Source: Didymodactylos carnosus (taxonomy: Eukaryota; Rotifera; Eurotatoria; Philodinida; Philodinidae). From it: 20,648 nt of DNA. The number at the start of each line of letters is the position of its first letter. The stretch's first letter is position 1. The position numbers and the translations under genes were made by a program. Of the stretch, positions 1 through 9,646 are shown in pieces. Where the stretch lies: contig CAJNOQ010003320.1 in NCBI GenBank assembly GCA_905250885.1, positions 1 to 20,648 on the forward strand, given 5' to 3'. A model generated the notes under the pieces. The model made no database searches, was not told the origin of the DNA, and worked only from the letters and a program-made list of their open reading frames with translations.

Positions 1-4
1 ACTA

Positions 5-172
5 TCAAGTACAAAATGAAATTTGTTCACCTTGCAATTGTCGTTTAACTAAACGTTTGTATCGTCGATTTTCTCGAAATGTCAATTCTCTCGAACTTCT
101 TGCCAGTAATTTAGCCGATAAAGTCACTTCGGCTGCTAAGCCAATCAGTAATAATAACAGATAAAATTTCAT
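5..172 (-). CDS. small secreted protein, possible peptide precursor or first exon
   Basis: This is a minus-strand frame with a stop at 5-7. The likely start is the ATG at 170-172, although an ATG at 197-199 is in frame further upstream. Seen: the downstream start is followed by a classic signal peptide (MKFYLLLLLIGLAAEVTLSA), and a pyrimidine-rich TTTTTCAG lies one base upstream of it, so the upstream ATG probably lies in an intron or outron. After the signal come basic pairs RR, KR and KR within residues of about 36-45, then QLQGEQISFCT. A KR followed by Gln is the usual layout for prohormone-convertase cleavage and a pyroglutamate-capped peptide, so a neuropeptide-like precursor is possible. 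The frame may also be only the first exon: GT dinucleotides near 8-35 could be donors leading out of the window. I do not recognise the family. I am fairly sure it is secreted and unsure of the product. Confidence 0.5.
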   Translation of the reverse strand: MKFYLLLLLIGLAAEVTLSAKLLARSSRELTFRENRRYKRLVKRQLQGEQISFCT

Positions 173-186
173 TCTGAAAAACAAAT
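173..186 (-). promoter_or_regulatory. splice acceptor one base before a start codon
   Basis: On the minus strand the sequence TTGTTTTTCAG ends at 174, and one base separates it from the ATG at 170-172. The site is a good acceptor for a 5'UTR intron or for spliced-leader trans-splicing. It is the reason for preferring the shorter start of the secreted protein. Confidence 0.5.
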
Positions 187-199
187 CAACAATAGACAA

Positions 200-1450
200 T
201 ACACTATGAAAATGTTTGCTCTAATTATTCACTACTCTACTACTCACTTATACGTTCTAACTTTTGCTGATCCTGTACTCTCGTTCCTTTTTTTGTTTTA
301 TGCAAACAATGTTCTGTTAGTAATTTGTGAGTTTATAAGTATACGCACACGAAAAAAATTTTATGTTTTATCTGTTTTTATCTGCTGATGTAAAAAATTC
401 ATTTTGATTTTTCTTCTCCGTTTTCTTGTTGGTTTGAGAGTATCGTGTTTTAACTCTTTTTCAATTTATTCTAGTCTTCATAAGATTATTATTTTCCTTT
501 TTTTATCTTATATTTCTTTTTTCTTACAACAAGGTTATTCTCGCACTCGCCATGCATGTGTGGTCAGTTTGCGGTAGATAGAGCAAAGAGAAGACACTGC
601 TCATCTTATTTGTAATTCTTTTACTTTTCAGTTCTTATAGGATAAAGTTGTGGTTAAGAAGTATAACTACAAAACGGAACTACGAGTAACCAAATAGAAT
701 GACAATCTACAAAGAGATAGATGAAATCTTAACAAATAACATACAGCTTCGTTAGTGGCATAGCCACCGAAGTGACGGAGACTAGGAGCTCTGTCCCATA
801 ATTATTGTTACGTTTATATTGTTCTCAAGAAAAGAGTAGTATGAATGTTATTCATGGAATTTAGTCCTAAATACTCTATTTCTATGTAGAAAACTCGGCA
901 ATTGTAAGTTCATAAATTTGATGAAGCAAAGTTTGTGGGGAAAAAATGATCGAAAGTTTGGATGAAAAGGAAGATGACTGTATTTTGAACTGTAATCCAG
1001 GTCAACGTTCGTAGCTTAATAGGAAAACGATTAAACCATTCTGGGTAATTTAATCTTGAATGTTGAAACGAAAAGCTTCATTATTCCAAAACTTTTGATT
1101 AGAATAGAAAAACAAGAATTAATGAGATTTTTGTTATCTCTATATGTATATGGTGTGTCTATCTGGGTAATGAAAAAAAAGTTCCCTCCTTCATGAGACT
1201 GTATGTGAAACTTAAGATGACCTATGCTTTAATAAACATTAACAAAAACCATCAATCACAACCTTTCACGTCGTATCACGAATATACTAAATTTTTTTAC
1301 AAAAAAAAAAAAAATAGGCACACGTTTACAGTCCATTTGTTTTTCTCATTTATGACATTTTACTGCGGTACTGTATGATCTGATGGGAAAAACGTGCTTG
1401 TTTCATTTTTTGAAAACGATGATAGATGTGAATTTAAACAAAGACCAAAT
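200..1450. other. non-coding stretch
   Basis: No convincing gene. The short open frames at 206-388 and 1193-1378 have low-complexity, AT-driven translations. Homopolymer runs are frequent (for example about 1290-1314). The only local structure I see is the pair of hairpins at 747-795. Confidence 0.6.
747..795. other. two adjacent hairpins
   Basis: The first hairpin is CTTCG at 747-751 with GTGGC ATA GCCAC inside and CGAAG at 768-772. The second pairs GACGGAG (774-780) with CTCTGTC (789-795) with one G-T wobble around an 8-base loop. The stretch is GC-richer than its surroundings. The second hairpin shares GAGCTCTGTCC with the hairpin inside the 6392-6621 insertion, so it could be a transposon relic or a structured RNA. 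Confidence 0.4.
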
Positions 1451-1594
1451 AAAATCTCACCTTCTTTTTTCATTTCTGCCAGACAAACTGTGGTTACCGA
1501 GATATTTATCTACGGAGAATGATTTATAGTATTTTTCTCGCTAACTATAGCTTGTCTGGCAGAAATCAAAAAAAAGGAGGTGAAGTTTCATTTT
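1451..1594. mobile_element. short inverted-repeat element (MITE-like)
   Basis: Left arm 1451-1486 and right arm 1552-1594 are inverted copies. Both hold TTTCTGCCAGACAA at the inner end, then a poly-T tract, then a CACCTTC/CACCTCC block. The right arm has a few extra bases. The spacer is about 65 bp with no frame. Size and structure suit a non-autonomous DNA transposon. No target-site duplication is clear, so the superfamily is unassigned. Confidence 0.7.
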
Positions 1595-1690
1595 ATCGTA
1601 ATTCACAGTTTTCATTCAATGAATCTGCGTTACTAACAAACGAAAAAGCATACGGAATAAGCGTATCTTTTTTATTTATATCAACGTGAA

Positions 1691-1982
1691 GAAAAAAATA
1701 AAGTTCATTTAGAGTTGTGGAAATGTGCTCTTTTGTGTTCAGTACACTTGATAATCCAGCAGATTTTCTATTTTTGACGAGGAGTACTGCCAAACTTTTA
1801 AGAAAAATTTTGAAACTAATATTATTTTCCCATGAAAATATTTTTTCGCTATTTTGTTTGAAAAAATTTCCCAACCTTTTGACGATATTTCTCGCTAAAA
1901 ATAAAAAATCTTCTGGATTATCGAGTGTACTGAACACGAAAGAGCACATTTCCTCAACTCTAAATGAACTTTATTTTTCTGT
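1691..1982. mobile_element. near-perfect palindromic foldback element
   Basis: The whole 292 bp segment is one inverted repeat with arms of about 145 bp meeting near 1836 and almost no spacer. The outer ends read AAAAATAAAGTTCATTTAGA and its complement. Because the arms mirror each other, both strands carry a similar open frame beginning MCSFVFSTLDNP and ending near SGLSSVLNTKEHIS; these frames are a by-product of the palindrome. The arms differ at scattered bases, most near the centre. The family is unknown and no target duplication is obvious. Confidence 0.8.
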
Positions 1983-4550
1983 CGGCGATATGATGGATCA
2001 GTCATAATGGCACATATTCTCTTCCGTCTGATCCCATACCATAGAGGAACGGGCAGTTTTTTCTTCTCTGTTGCTCTGTTGCATGCGACTCAACAATTAA
2101 CTAGTTAACAGCTCTATTTTTTGTTTTATTTTCTTTACGTGTAAATGATTCTTCTACAAAATATTGTCAACAGTTAATTAAACGATTGTCGAAAAAACGT
2201 TACAATTTCAAAAATTACGTTTCATGTGTATTTTAGTATAAACTTTTATTTGTCAGAATGTTCGACACGTATGCATTACACGTTCTTGTGAAACTCCGAC
2301 TTTTTAGATATAAAAAATAAGTGTGTTTAGATTGAAAATCGGCCTGTTTGCAGGATTTTTATATAGCTCTCTTTTCACCAAATTGTTTAAGATATTTGTT
2401 CTATCTCGAATTTTCGAATCTTTCGTATACTATTTGCGATAAAGGCTAATTCACAGTGAAATGCGTTTAACCTATTTGGCTTCGAGGTATTGTATCTCAA
2501 TATACTGCAGCGTAGGCACCATTACCTTTCATTCGTTTAGCAGCTTCCGAAACGTCTATTTAATATTATTGCTTTTCATCGAGGAATCCAACATGAGTTG
2601 TATGGGCCTATAGTTTCCTAAACAATATTATCAATCATAGGAACGAACAGGACAGAAGTCGGAATTTCACATTTAGTTCGCAAGTCCTTTGCTAACACAG
2701 CTGTTTATACTACAACGATTTTCTCACCATTGCCGAAAAAAATTTCGCTCAACATAGAACGAAGTGCATTTTTCGTAAATCATGCTAATAAATATGAAAC
2801 ATCAAATGGTGCACCCAAACATCAAAATAGAGATGTTTTTGCTTTAAACTGATGGTTTCTGTTTGAAAACTAATGTACTACCAGATCTAATAAGCTTGTA
2901 GAGATACTTACGTGCGCAATGCATCTTATAATTGTTTTCAAGATTCTTTGTTTTTTTGTATCAAGAACTTAGAATCTATTCTTACAGAATCTTATCATAA
3001 GTTCGTGTAAAATCAGTGCGAAATTTTAATAGATAATACGATATCTTGGGACAAGACTGTACAAGAATTTAGAAAAGTCATGCCGATAAATATGTTGATG
3101 TCTTATATGACCTTATAAGAAAACAACATGTGAAATCTTACCTTAAGATCTTACAGGAATTTTTAATAATTTTATCTCAAAATGACTGGATGGTTTTTTT
3201 TGAAAACTTACTGAGTTAATTATCAGTTCTGAGAAGTTTCCTGCATGTGAATTATATACTATGCCAGAAAGTACTCATAAAACATTTTCATTTCCGTTAA
3301 TATAGGTAATAATGAATATAAAAAACTCAAATGATGATGAAAATGGCGTTGTATTTCTATAAAAATTTTGTTGATGCAACTGTTTATTCTTCTAACAAAA
3401 AGTTGATCAAATATGAATAAATTGTACACAAGGTTAGACTTCTATCAAATATCGTTATTCTTTTTGCCACCACCTCCTATTTGTTTATAGTAAAAAAAAT
3501 ATGTCTCTCAAAATGTATAAAATGAATAATGTCCTTTTCTATGTTCTTGTACGGCTTACTCATTTTGTGATCTACACAATTCTTTTTATACTTTGCAATA
3601 TAATTTTCTGAGTTATAGTTGAACGAAACAGAAAAAGAGAGAAATAATTGTCAAAGTGGACGCGTTATTTAAATGTATACAGGTATCTAAGCACACAATA
3701 TAGAAAGTTCTATAAAAAAAATGACTAAAAGAAACCAAATTTTTTTTTCTTTTTTATTTATCTTGTTGAAAAGAACAAAAATTCTCACCATACTCTCAAA
3801 TATCATATTCAATAACTCATGTCTAACTTTCATCTCTAATATATCGAATACAGTGTGATAAAAGGGACACAATGACATGAAAAAAAGATACTAAAAGAGA
3901 GAATAATAGTTAGTTAGTATAGTTATGTAATATTTCCTCTCTCCTCTTGTACATGTGTATTTATGCATAAGAATTTGAAATTATAATAACCCTGAAAATA
4001 CACGCAACAGCCATAAACAAAACTATTTTTCTTTCAACAACTATTGTATTGAAAATAGAGCGAAAGAGAACATTCGATCGTTTTGAGTCTACTAATTTAA
4101 TAAACGCAGTAACGATGCACTGCATACAATTAATATCGAATGGGTATTATTTTAGCATTGAATGAGAAAAAAGGTTGATCAACCGCAGAGAATTAGGTGA
4201 TAGTGGAATGAAAGCAATCAAAAACGTGTAAATCTGTGGACGGCCCAGCTCAATAGAAACATACCGTTCACTCCTCCCTCTCCCAAACGTCTAAGAAACG
4301 GTCGGTTTATAATAGTCGTCAACCACGTGAGTTATACAGCGCAAAAACGACATGGAACAGTGCGCTAACTTAGCAGTTTTCGATCATGTGAAATACAAGA
4401 TTGATGACATTAAAGTTTACTGTTGATCTTAGAGTAAGGACTAGTAGAAGATATAGCACCAACCAGCCGCTCAGAATTTTGACTGCTAACTGGATCGACC
4501 AGATATATTGCGATTTTTCAAAAGAACACGACGTTCAAAATGTGAAAATC
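1983..4550. other. long non-coding stretch
   Basis: I see no supported gene, RNA gene or transposon in these 2.5 kb. The minus-strand frame at 3687-3878 has a low-complexity F/I/K-rich translation and is probably spurious. A 20-codon codon-like run on the minus strand at 2497-2559 follows an AG and ends in TGA, but it is too short to call. Confidence 0.5.
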
Positions 4551-4847
4551 TTAAGCTAAAAAAATGTTTGGATGCGCTTGCACATACGTGATCAATTTAG
4601 CCCTTTCTATTTTTGCTAAAAACCGAGTTGTGTAGAGAAGTTCACAATATTTCGGTGTTGCTTTTTTTAAATCATTCGAAACCTTTTGCATATACGCTTT
4701 AGACAATTGGCATTTTGCAACAGACTTCTGCAGGGAAAAAGAGTTACTACATAAAAGATTTATGAGTGTTTTGATGTTGTTTATATTTTGTTTTTCACTA
4801 TATAAGTATTCGGCGACGGTATTTATATCTTTTTCTGTATCAAACAT
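4551..4847 (-). CDS. hypothetical 98-residue protein
   Basis: A single open frame runs from the ATG at 4845-4847 to the TAA at 4551-4553. The product is unrecognised. Seen: the composition looks like a soluble helical protein, rich in Lys, Glu, Leu, Ala and Asn, without the Phe/Ile homopolymer bias of spurious frames here. It contains alternating charged and hydrophobic residues (for example SNDLKKATPKYCELL and FLAKIERAKLITYV), four cysteines, no signal peptide and no membrane segment. No splice acceptor or other start-specifying signal is visible. A 98-codon frame can arise by chance in 20 kb of AT-rich DNA, so composition is the only argument for it. It could also be an exon of a longer or decayed gene. 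Confidence 0.35.
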   Translation of the reverse strand: MFDTEKDINTVAEYLYSEKQNINNIKTLINLLCSNSFSLQKSVAKCQLSKAYMQKVSNDLKKATPKYCELLYTTRFLAKIERAKLITYVQAHPNIFLA

Positions 4848-5751
4848 TGTCGTGACGAACGTATGTAGTTGCTCGAACGCGATTTCGAAGCTATGTCAGT
4901 AAACTCAATTACTCTAATGAGCAAATTTATTTCTGACGCATACACATACACAGATAATATAAGCTTGTCGATCGAATTCTCTCCGACATTGTTAGTAGAT
5001 CACTAACAACAAATGAAATCAGTTCTTTTCAAATGTTAGAAGATATCTTTTAATAATTGCTGTCGCTGCTTAAATAACATAAAAAATAATGATAAATGGT
5101 GATAGTCATTTTAGACTATACATCGTTATCGATGACGTATATCGAGAATATGTATTATTTCGTAGTTTAAGGCACCTATTAAAGTGTAGAATAATATGGT
5201 GCTTTTGAAGTGATTTTGATATTGTTTATAGTTTATTAGCGGAACGACGTGTACCAATAAAAGCCATATAAAAACATTCTGTCAAATAACTGCGTACTGT
5301 ACGAATGTAAAATTTGTAGTGCAAAGATCATGAGATACTTGAACTTTTGATTGAATCTTCGCAATATATGATGTTCGTATGATTTGTGTTTTTCGATTAT
5401 AAACAAACATGTTTCGTTAGTGACTGTCTGAAGTTCGTAGTCGCTATTAGCAGCATGTTGCTAGAAAGAATATCTGTTTTATTAAAAATGGTCGATATGT
5501 TATTTTCATAAATGTTTGTTCATCACTACAATTGGTAGAGTTATTAACGAGACCATATAATGAGGAATCTACATGTTCCTCGTCTAACACTCATTGTTTC
5601 GTACGTCAACTTGCCTTTCCTGTACTTTCACTAACCGGTCGTTCTCATTTAAGATACTTTTTTCTTCTTAAATTTGATTGTTTGAAGACTGTTCCTACGT
5701 ATCGTAGATATAGTATACATTACTTTATATTCTCTGTTGGCCTTGAAAGAA
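4848..5751. other. non-coding stretch, weak coding trace at 5532-5700
   Basis: No gene is supported. A small perfect hairpin, TTGTTAGT/ACTAACAA, sits at about 4989-5009. A plus-strand frame from a TTG at 5532 has codon-like composition (LVELLTRPYNEES...) to about 5700 and then runs into the foldback arm. It might be a gene fragment interrupted by the element, but it lacks an ATG. Confidence 0.4.
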
Positions 5752-6806
5752 TTTATTTCAATCATACTACTATCGGCGCCAAAATATAGTGCGGCTGACT
5801 GTTTTTTGAATAACTTTTTGTAGGAATGAGATAGAGACCTGCGATTTTCGCTATTCGATAGCCAAGACTTGAGCAGAACTTTTCGCAAGCGGAAACAACT
5901 TTTGAAAAAATTTTAAAGATCGGGTTTCCAGAGAATGGCAACATTTACTTTTGTGTAAAAATGAATATAACTTCCCCAGAGGCATTTTTGTGAAAAAACG
6001 TTTTTCGCCTGTTACTATGGAAAATTAAAATCCTTATATCTCGATCAAATCTCATGCTGACTCGAGGAAATTTTCAGGAAACGCTCAGGACAGCTCATAA
6101 AGCATAATCAAAGACGAAAAAGGTGAGTTTCAACCGGGCATTGTTTTAAGGTTTTTCAAAAACCTTCTGAAAAATCTCAAAGCATCAGTGTCCTGCTGGA
6201 CCACTTTTTCGGCGTGATCAACAATATATGGCACCCTTTAAGTCTTTTCTGAAAGGTTCTTCGAGTCAGCATGAGATTTGATCGAGATATAAGGATTTTA
6301 ATTTTCGATAATAACAGGCGAAAAAACGTTTTTTCACAAAAATGCCTCTGGCGAAGTTATATTCATTTTTACACAAAAGCAAATGTTGCCACTATGCTCA
6401 GCGTAGTCGATTACCTATATTCCATGGCATTTCGAGATTCCCAGAGATGTCTACTCGGAGATAGACACGTGCTCGGACAAAGCGAGCTCTGTCCGAACGA
6501 AGATAGCTGGAGAGCCGGGACTTGCATAATTTTGTAGAGTAACGTCCGAACTATCTACACATGCAAAAAAATTACTAACATTGTATGTTAGTTTTCTGAG
6601 AACGGAGCTTGTTTTCCAAAGATTCTCTGGAAACCCGATCTTTAAAATTTTTTCAAAAGTTGTTTCCGCTTGCGAAAAGTTCTGCTCAAGTCTTGGCTAT
6701 CGAATAGCGAAAATCGCAGGTCTCTATCTCATTTCTATAAAAAGTTATTCAAAAAATAGTCAGCCGCACTATATTTTGGCGCCGATAGTAATATGATTGA
6801 AATAAA
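5752..6806. mobile_element. 1.05 kb foldback transposon with ~317 bp inverted repeats
   Basis: The left arm (5752 to about 6068) is mirrored by 6259-6391 plus 6622-6806. Outer ends share TTTATTTCAATCAT, then ACTATCGGCGCCAAAATATAG. Inner ends share CATGCTGACTCGA. The 190 bp spacer (about 6069-6258) encodes nothing recognisable. The arms have equal length only if 6392-6621 is excluded, so that piece is an insertion in the right arm or was lost from the left. Open frames at 5649-5944, 6271-6537 and 6581-6796 are shadows of the arms. With no transposase and no clear target duplication, the family is unassigned; the structure suits a foldback or MITE-type DNA transposon. Confidence 0.85.
6392..6621. 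mobile_element. 230 bp sequence inserted in one arm of the foldback
   Basis: Relative to the left arm, where GTTGCCA is followed directly by TTCTCTGG, the right arm is split by 230 bp that match nothing else in the element. The insert is GC-richer and contains a hairpin in which CTCGGACA pairs with TGTCCGAA at about 6472-6495. It may be a nested small element or a segment the left arm lost. I see no terminal repeats or target duplication. Confidence 0.6.
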
Positions 6807-7365
6807 CTCCGGAATTCTTCTTATCCACACATTGTAGAAAATTAAGTGATTTTTGTCATATACAATATCTTTTTTTTGGCATAACCTTGAAAAAGTGGAA
6901 TCCAGTTGGCAGTAATGTTGGTACCACCGATTAACAATTCAGTCCATTGTCGTATACTTTATTTCAATCTCATCGATATCTTTGTTTAGAAAAATATCAG
7001 CTAATATCGTTATGAAATTCTTTTTTCTCGATTCGCAAGCGCAAGAAAACATACGCGTGCCTATTTATTTCATGCGTCAACCTATTGTACTTCTGCTATT
7101 TGATAAAAATGATGAAAAAATTAACAAAGTTTATTGAGTGATCGATATTTATTGAATACGGACTCTTCACCTTTTTCGTAGGACATGTATGTATACGCAG
7201 TTAATAAGTTTTGAATTTACAGAACGAAATCGACTTTTTATAGATACGACGTTCGTTGTGTGACGAACAATAATGATCGAATGGAATTCAGACAGATGGT
7301 GTCGCGGTTAAGTTCTATTTGGCTCATATAGGTTTTCCCTCAAATTATGAGATGATGAATCGGCT
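6807..7365. other. non-coding stretch
   Basis: Nothing supportable: AT-rich sequence with no codon-like frame or repeat. Confidence 0.6.
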
Positions 7366-7634
7366 TTAACCCTCCGGAGGTGTCCGCATTTTATCACACG
7401 AACGATGTATGTGGGTCCAAGTCGACCCACATGTGGATAAGTAAGGAAAACGTGACTTTTCATCTGTACTGTGCTATATAAGATATTTTAATTCTTCATA
7501 TGGTTCTTATGCATCATTAGAAGACTAACGATTAGCGAAGAGATCTCTTCGAATTGCATAGATCTTAAAGTAGAAAAAAACAGAAAACACTACTGTGGGT
7601 CTCCTTGGACCCACAAACACCTCCGGAGGGTTAA
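7366..7634. mobile_element. piggyBac-type MITE with TTAA target duplications
   Basis: The element occupies 7370-7630 (261 bp) and is flanked by TTAA at 7366-7369 and 7631-7634. The 14 bp terminal inverted repeats are perfect: CCCTCCGGAGGTGT (7370-7383) and its complement (7617-7630). Known: TTAA duplication with CCC-starting termini is the signature of the piggyBac superfamily. Inside are two related 20 bp imperfect palindromes, GTGGGTCCAAGTCGACCCAC (7411-7430) and an inverted 17/20 match at 7595-7614, probably subterminal transposase-binding sites. There is no coding capacity, so it would have been mobilised in trans. The intact ends suggest a fairly recent insertion. Confidence 0.92.
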
Positions 7635-7650
7635 GGTTTTCTTTGTTCAC

Positions 7651-9646
7651 AAAATTAATTATGTATAATTTCACCTAAAGGCATAAATGATTTTGACGAG
7701 GAATTAGTAAGTTTTCTCTTATGGTATTATATACCAATATAAATAATTATATCATGTTTCTTGTGTAAAACAAAACGTCTCTTGACTCTATGCGATCTTT
7801 TGATCAAGACATATGAGCTATTATATTAAAATCTTAAATACGTTTTTATGCTGATGACGAATATGTAAATTTTGATCAAACTTCGACGTTTAAACTTGTT
7901 GACGCACATATTTCACTTCAAAATTCTAAAAAATCATCCAGAGAATTAAAATTCCACTTTTAATGAAGATGAAAACATCGGAAAAAGTTTTTTATAAACA
8001 TTACGAGTATGAAATGGTTTTTGAGGCAACTTTCATGGATCTCTTTTTGTAATCAACTTTATGCAAACCGAAGACACATCTTTTACTTTAATTCTAAGTG
8101 CATCGTGCAGAGACATTTGATTGTATAGTTAATCACCCAGATCGAATCTTTGTTGTCACATTTACTATCGAGAAAAACGAATAATAAAACCTCCGCGATA
8201 ATAATTCCGTCACGGCACGTATACTTGCTCTTTCTATTTGATCTAGACAGGTGTAAAAAAAACTAAATAGATATTCTGACAGCTTCAGCATCGAGGCACA
8301 GCTTCCATTCGAATCATTTCCGAAGAAGATCTCAGAGATCCTGGATTTTGAAAAACTTCTTTACTGAGACTTTTTGTAGCTGTTGGGGTTAATCAGACAG
8401 AACAAAAATAAATTTGTTTCTGAACTTTTTTTCACTACTTTCTATTGATATAAGGTATAAAATATTCAATGACTCTTTCAGTTAGTGGAATCAATACATT
8501 TTTCCTAAGTACATTTGTTGAAACTGAAACGGGATTTTAGATAAAGTTTAAGCGATATCACACAGCAGAACTGGTTTATTAGGCTTTTTTGTCTACAAGC
8601 ATACATTTTTGCGTCGAGTTATTCGTTTCTAAGTTTTATTACACACTTGTCGATCCCATCGAATTTCAACAGTAGTAGCCCGAATCAATCGAAATCTGTC
8701 CGTTAATAGCTGACAAACGTTCAGCTATCGACACAAATTCTTCATTTTTATTTTTTTATTACCATTAACTCGTCAAATGTTAAATGGTCGAAGTTTGAGT
8801 AGAGAAAGTAGTTTTCAGGTCTGGGATTGGTGCTAAAGATAGTACTATACTCCTAGGACTGGTACAAAGGACCAAAAAACGCAAAAAATTTTAAAATAGT
8901 GACGAAAGTAATATTTCGGATACGGTAGCTAACTGAAAATTCGTATTTTCTAATCTATGATAATAAAACGGTCTGTGTGTTAATGACGAATATTTTTTTG
9001 TAGAAAACTGTGAACGGTCCTAGTTATACGATGTGGAAATCATAAGAAAATAAAAAGGGATAATTTGTATTGCTAACCTGTCGTTTTAGCCCTTCTATTG
9101 ACGGCTAAAAATGTATAATCTATGCATTTACTTTACTATAAATGCAGTCAGCGAGTCATTTATTTTAACACCAGACCAGAGAAAAATTTAAATTTAATTT
9201 AAAATCAGCTCAGTACGAAAATTGCATTAGCAATCACAGAAGTTCTACAAAGTAATGACATTGATAAAGTGCTTGCCGATATTCAATTGCTATTCATTAG
9301 CAACTGTATGTTTCAGAGACTCTAATTCAGATTATCGTTGATGAACCAACCCTTTTTATGCTGCTTCATGCCCTTTAAATAAACAACAGAGATGAAACAT
9401 TAGAACAGTTTTTATGCATTTTTCAAGAATAAAATAATTCAAATGGATATTTCGAAAATCTTTTTCGAGTGTAGAATAAATTTTAAGAATCTCATATGTC
9501 TCGATCAAAAGATCGCATAGAGTCAAGAGACGCAAGAAATATGATATAATTATTTATATTTGGTATATAATAATATAGGAGAAAACTTACTAATTCCTCG
9601 TCAAAATTATTCATGCTTTTAGGTGGAATTAGGCATACTTAATTTT
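7651..9646. mobile_element. 2 kb foldback element with ~160 bp inverted repeats
   Basis: The arms are 7651-7817 and 9491-9646. Outer ends begin AAAATTAA and continue through a CACCTAAA block, GACGAGGAATTAGTAAG and a GATCTTTTGATC palindrome to CATATGAG at the inner end. The arms have diverged by scattered substitutions and small gaps, so the copy is old. The roughly 1.67 kb core has no long frame on either strand, so any transposase gene is gone or never existed. The left end lies 16 bp from the TTAA of the piggyBac-type MITE. No target duplication could be defined. Confidence 0.8.

Noticed and set aside
206..388. Plus-strand 60-codon frame
   Set aside because: Low-complexity hydrophobic translation from T-rich DNA, no splice or start support.
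2497..2559. Minus-strand codon-like run reading DVSEAAKRMKGNGAYAAVY after an AG
   Set aside because: Attractive composition, but only about 20 codons with no linked upstream exon.
3687..3878. Minus-strand 63-codon frame
   Set aside because: Translation dominated by Phe, Ile and Lys from A/T runs; no motif.
5532..5789. Plus-strand 85-codon frame starting at TTG
   Set aside because: No ATG and it ends inside the foldback arm; noted only as a weak coding trace.
5649..6796. Several 60-88 codon frames on both strands
   Set aside because: They lie wholly or largely in the arms of the foldback element and mirror one another.
7405..7616. TGTGGG copies as bdelloid telomeric repeats
   Set aside because: Isolated copies that are parts of the internal palindromes of the piggyBac-type MITE; no tandem array.
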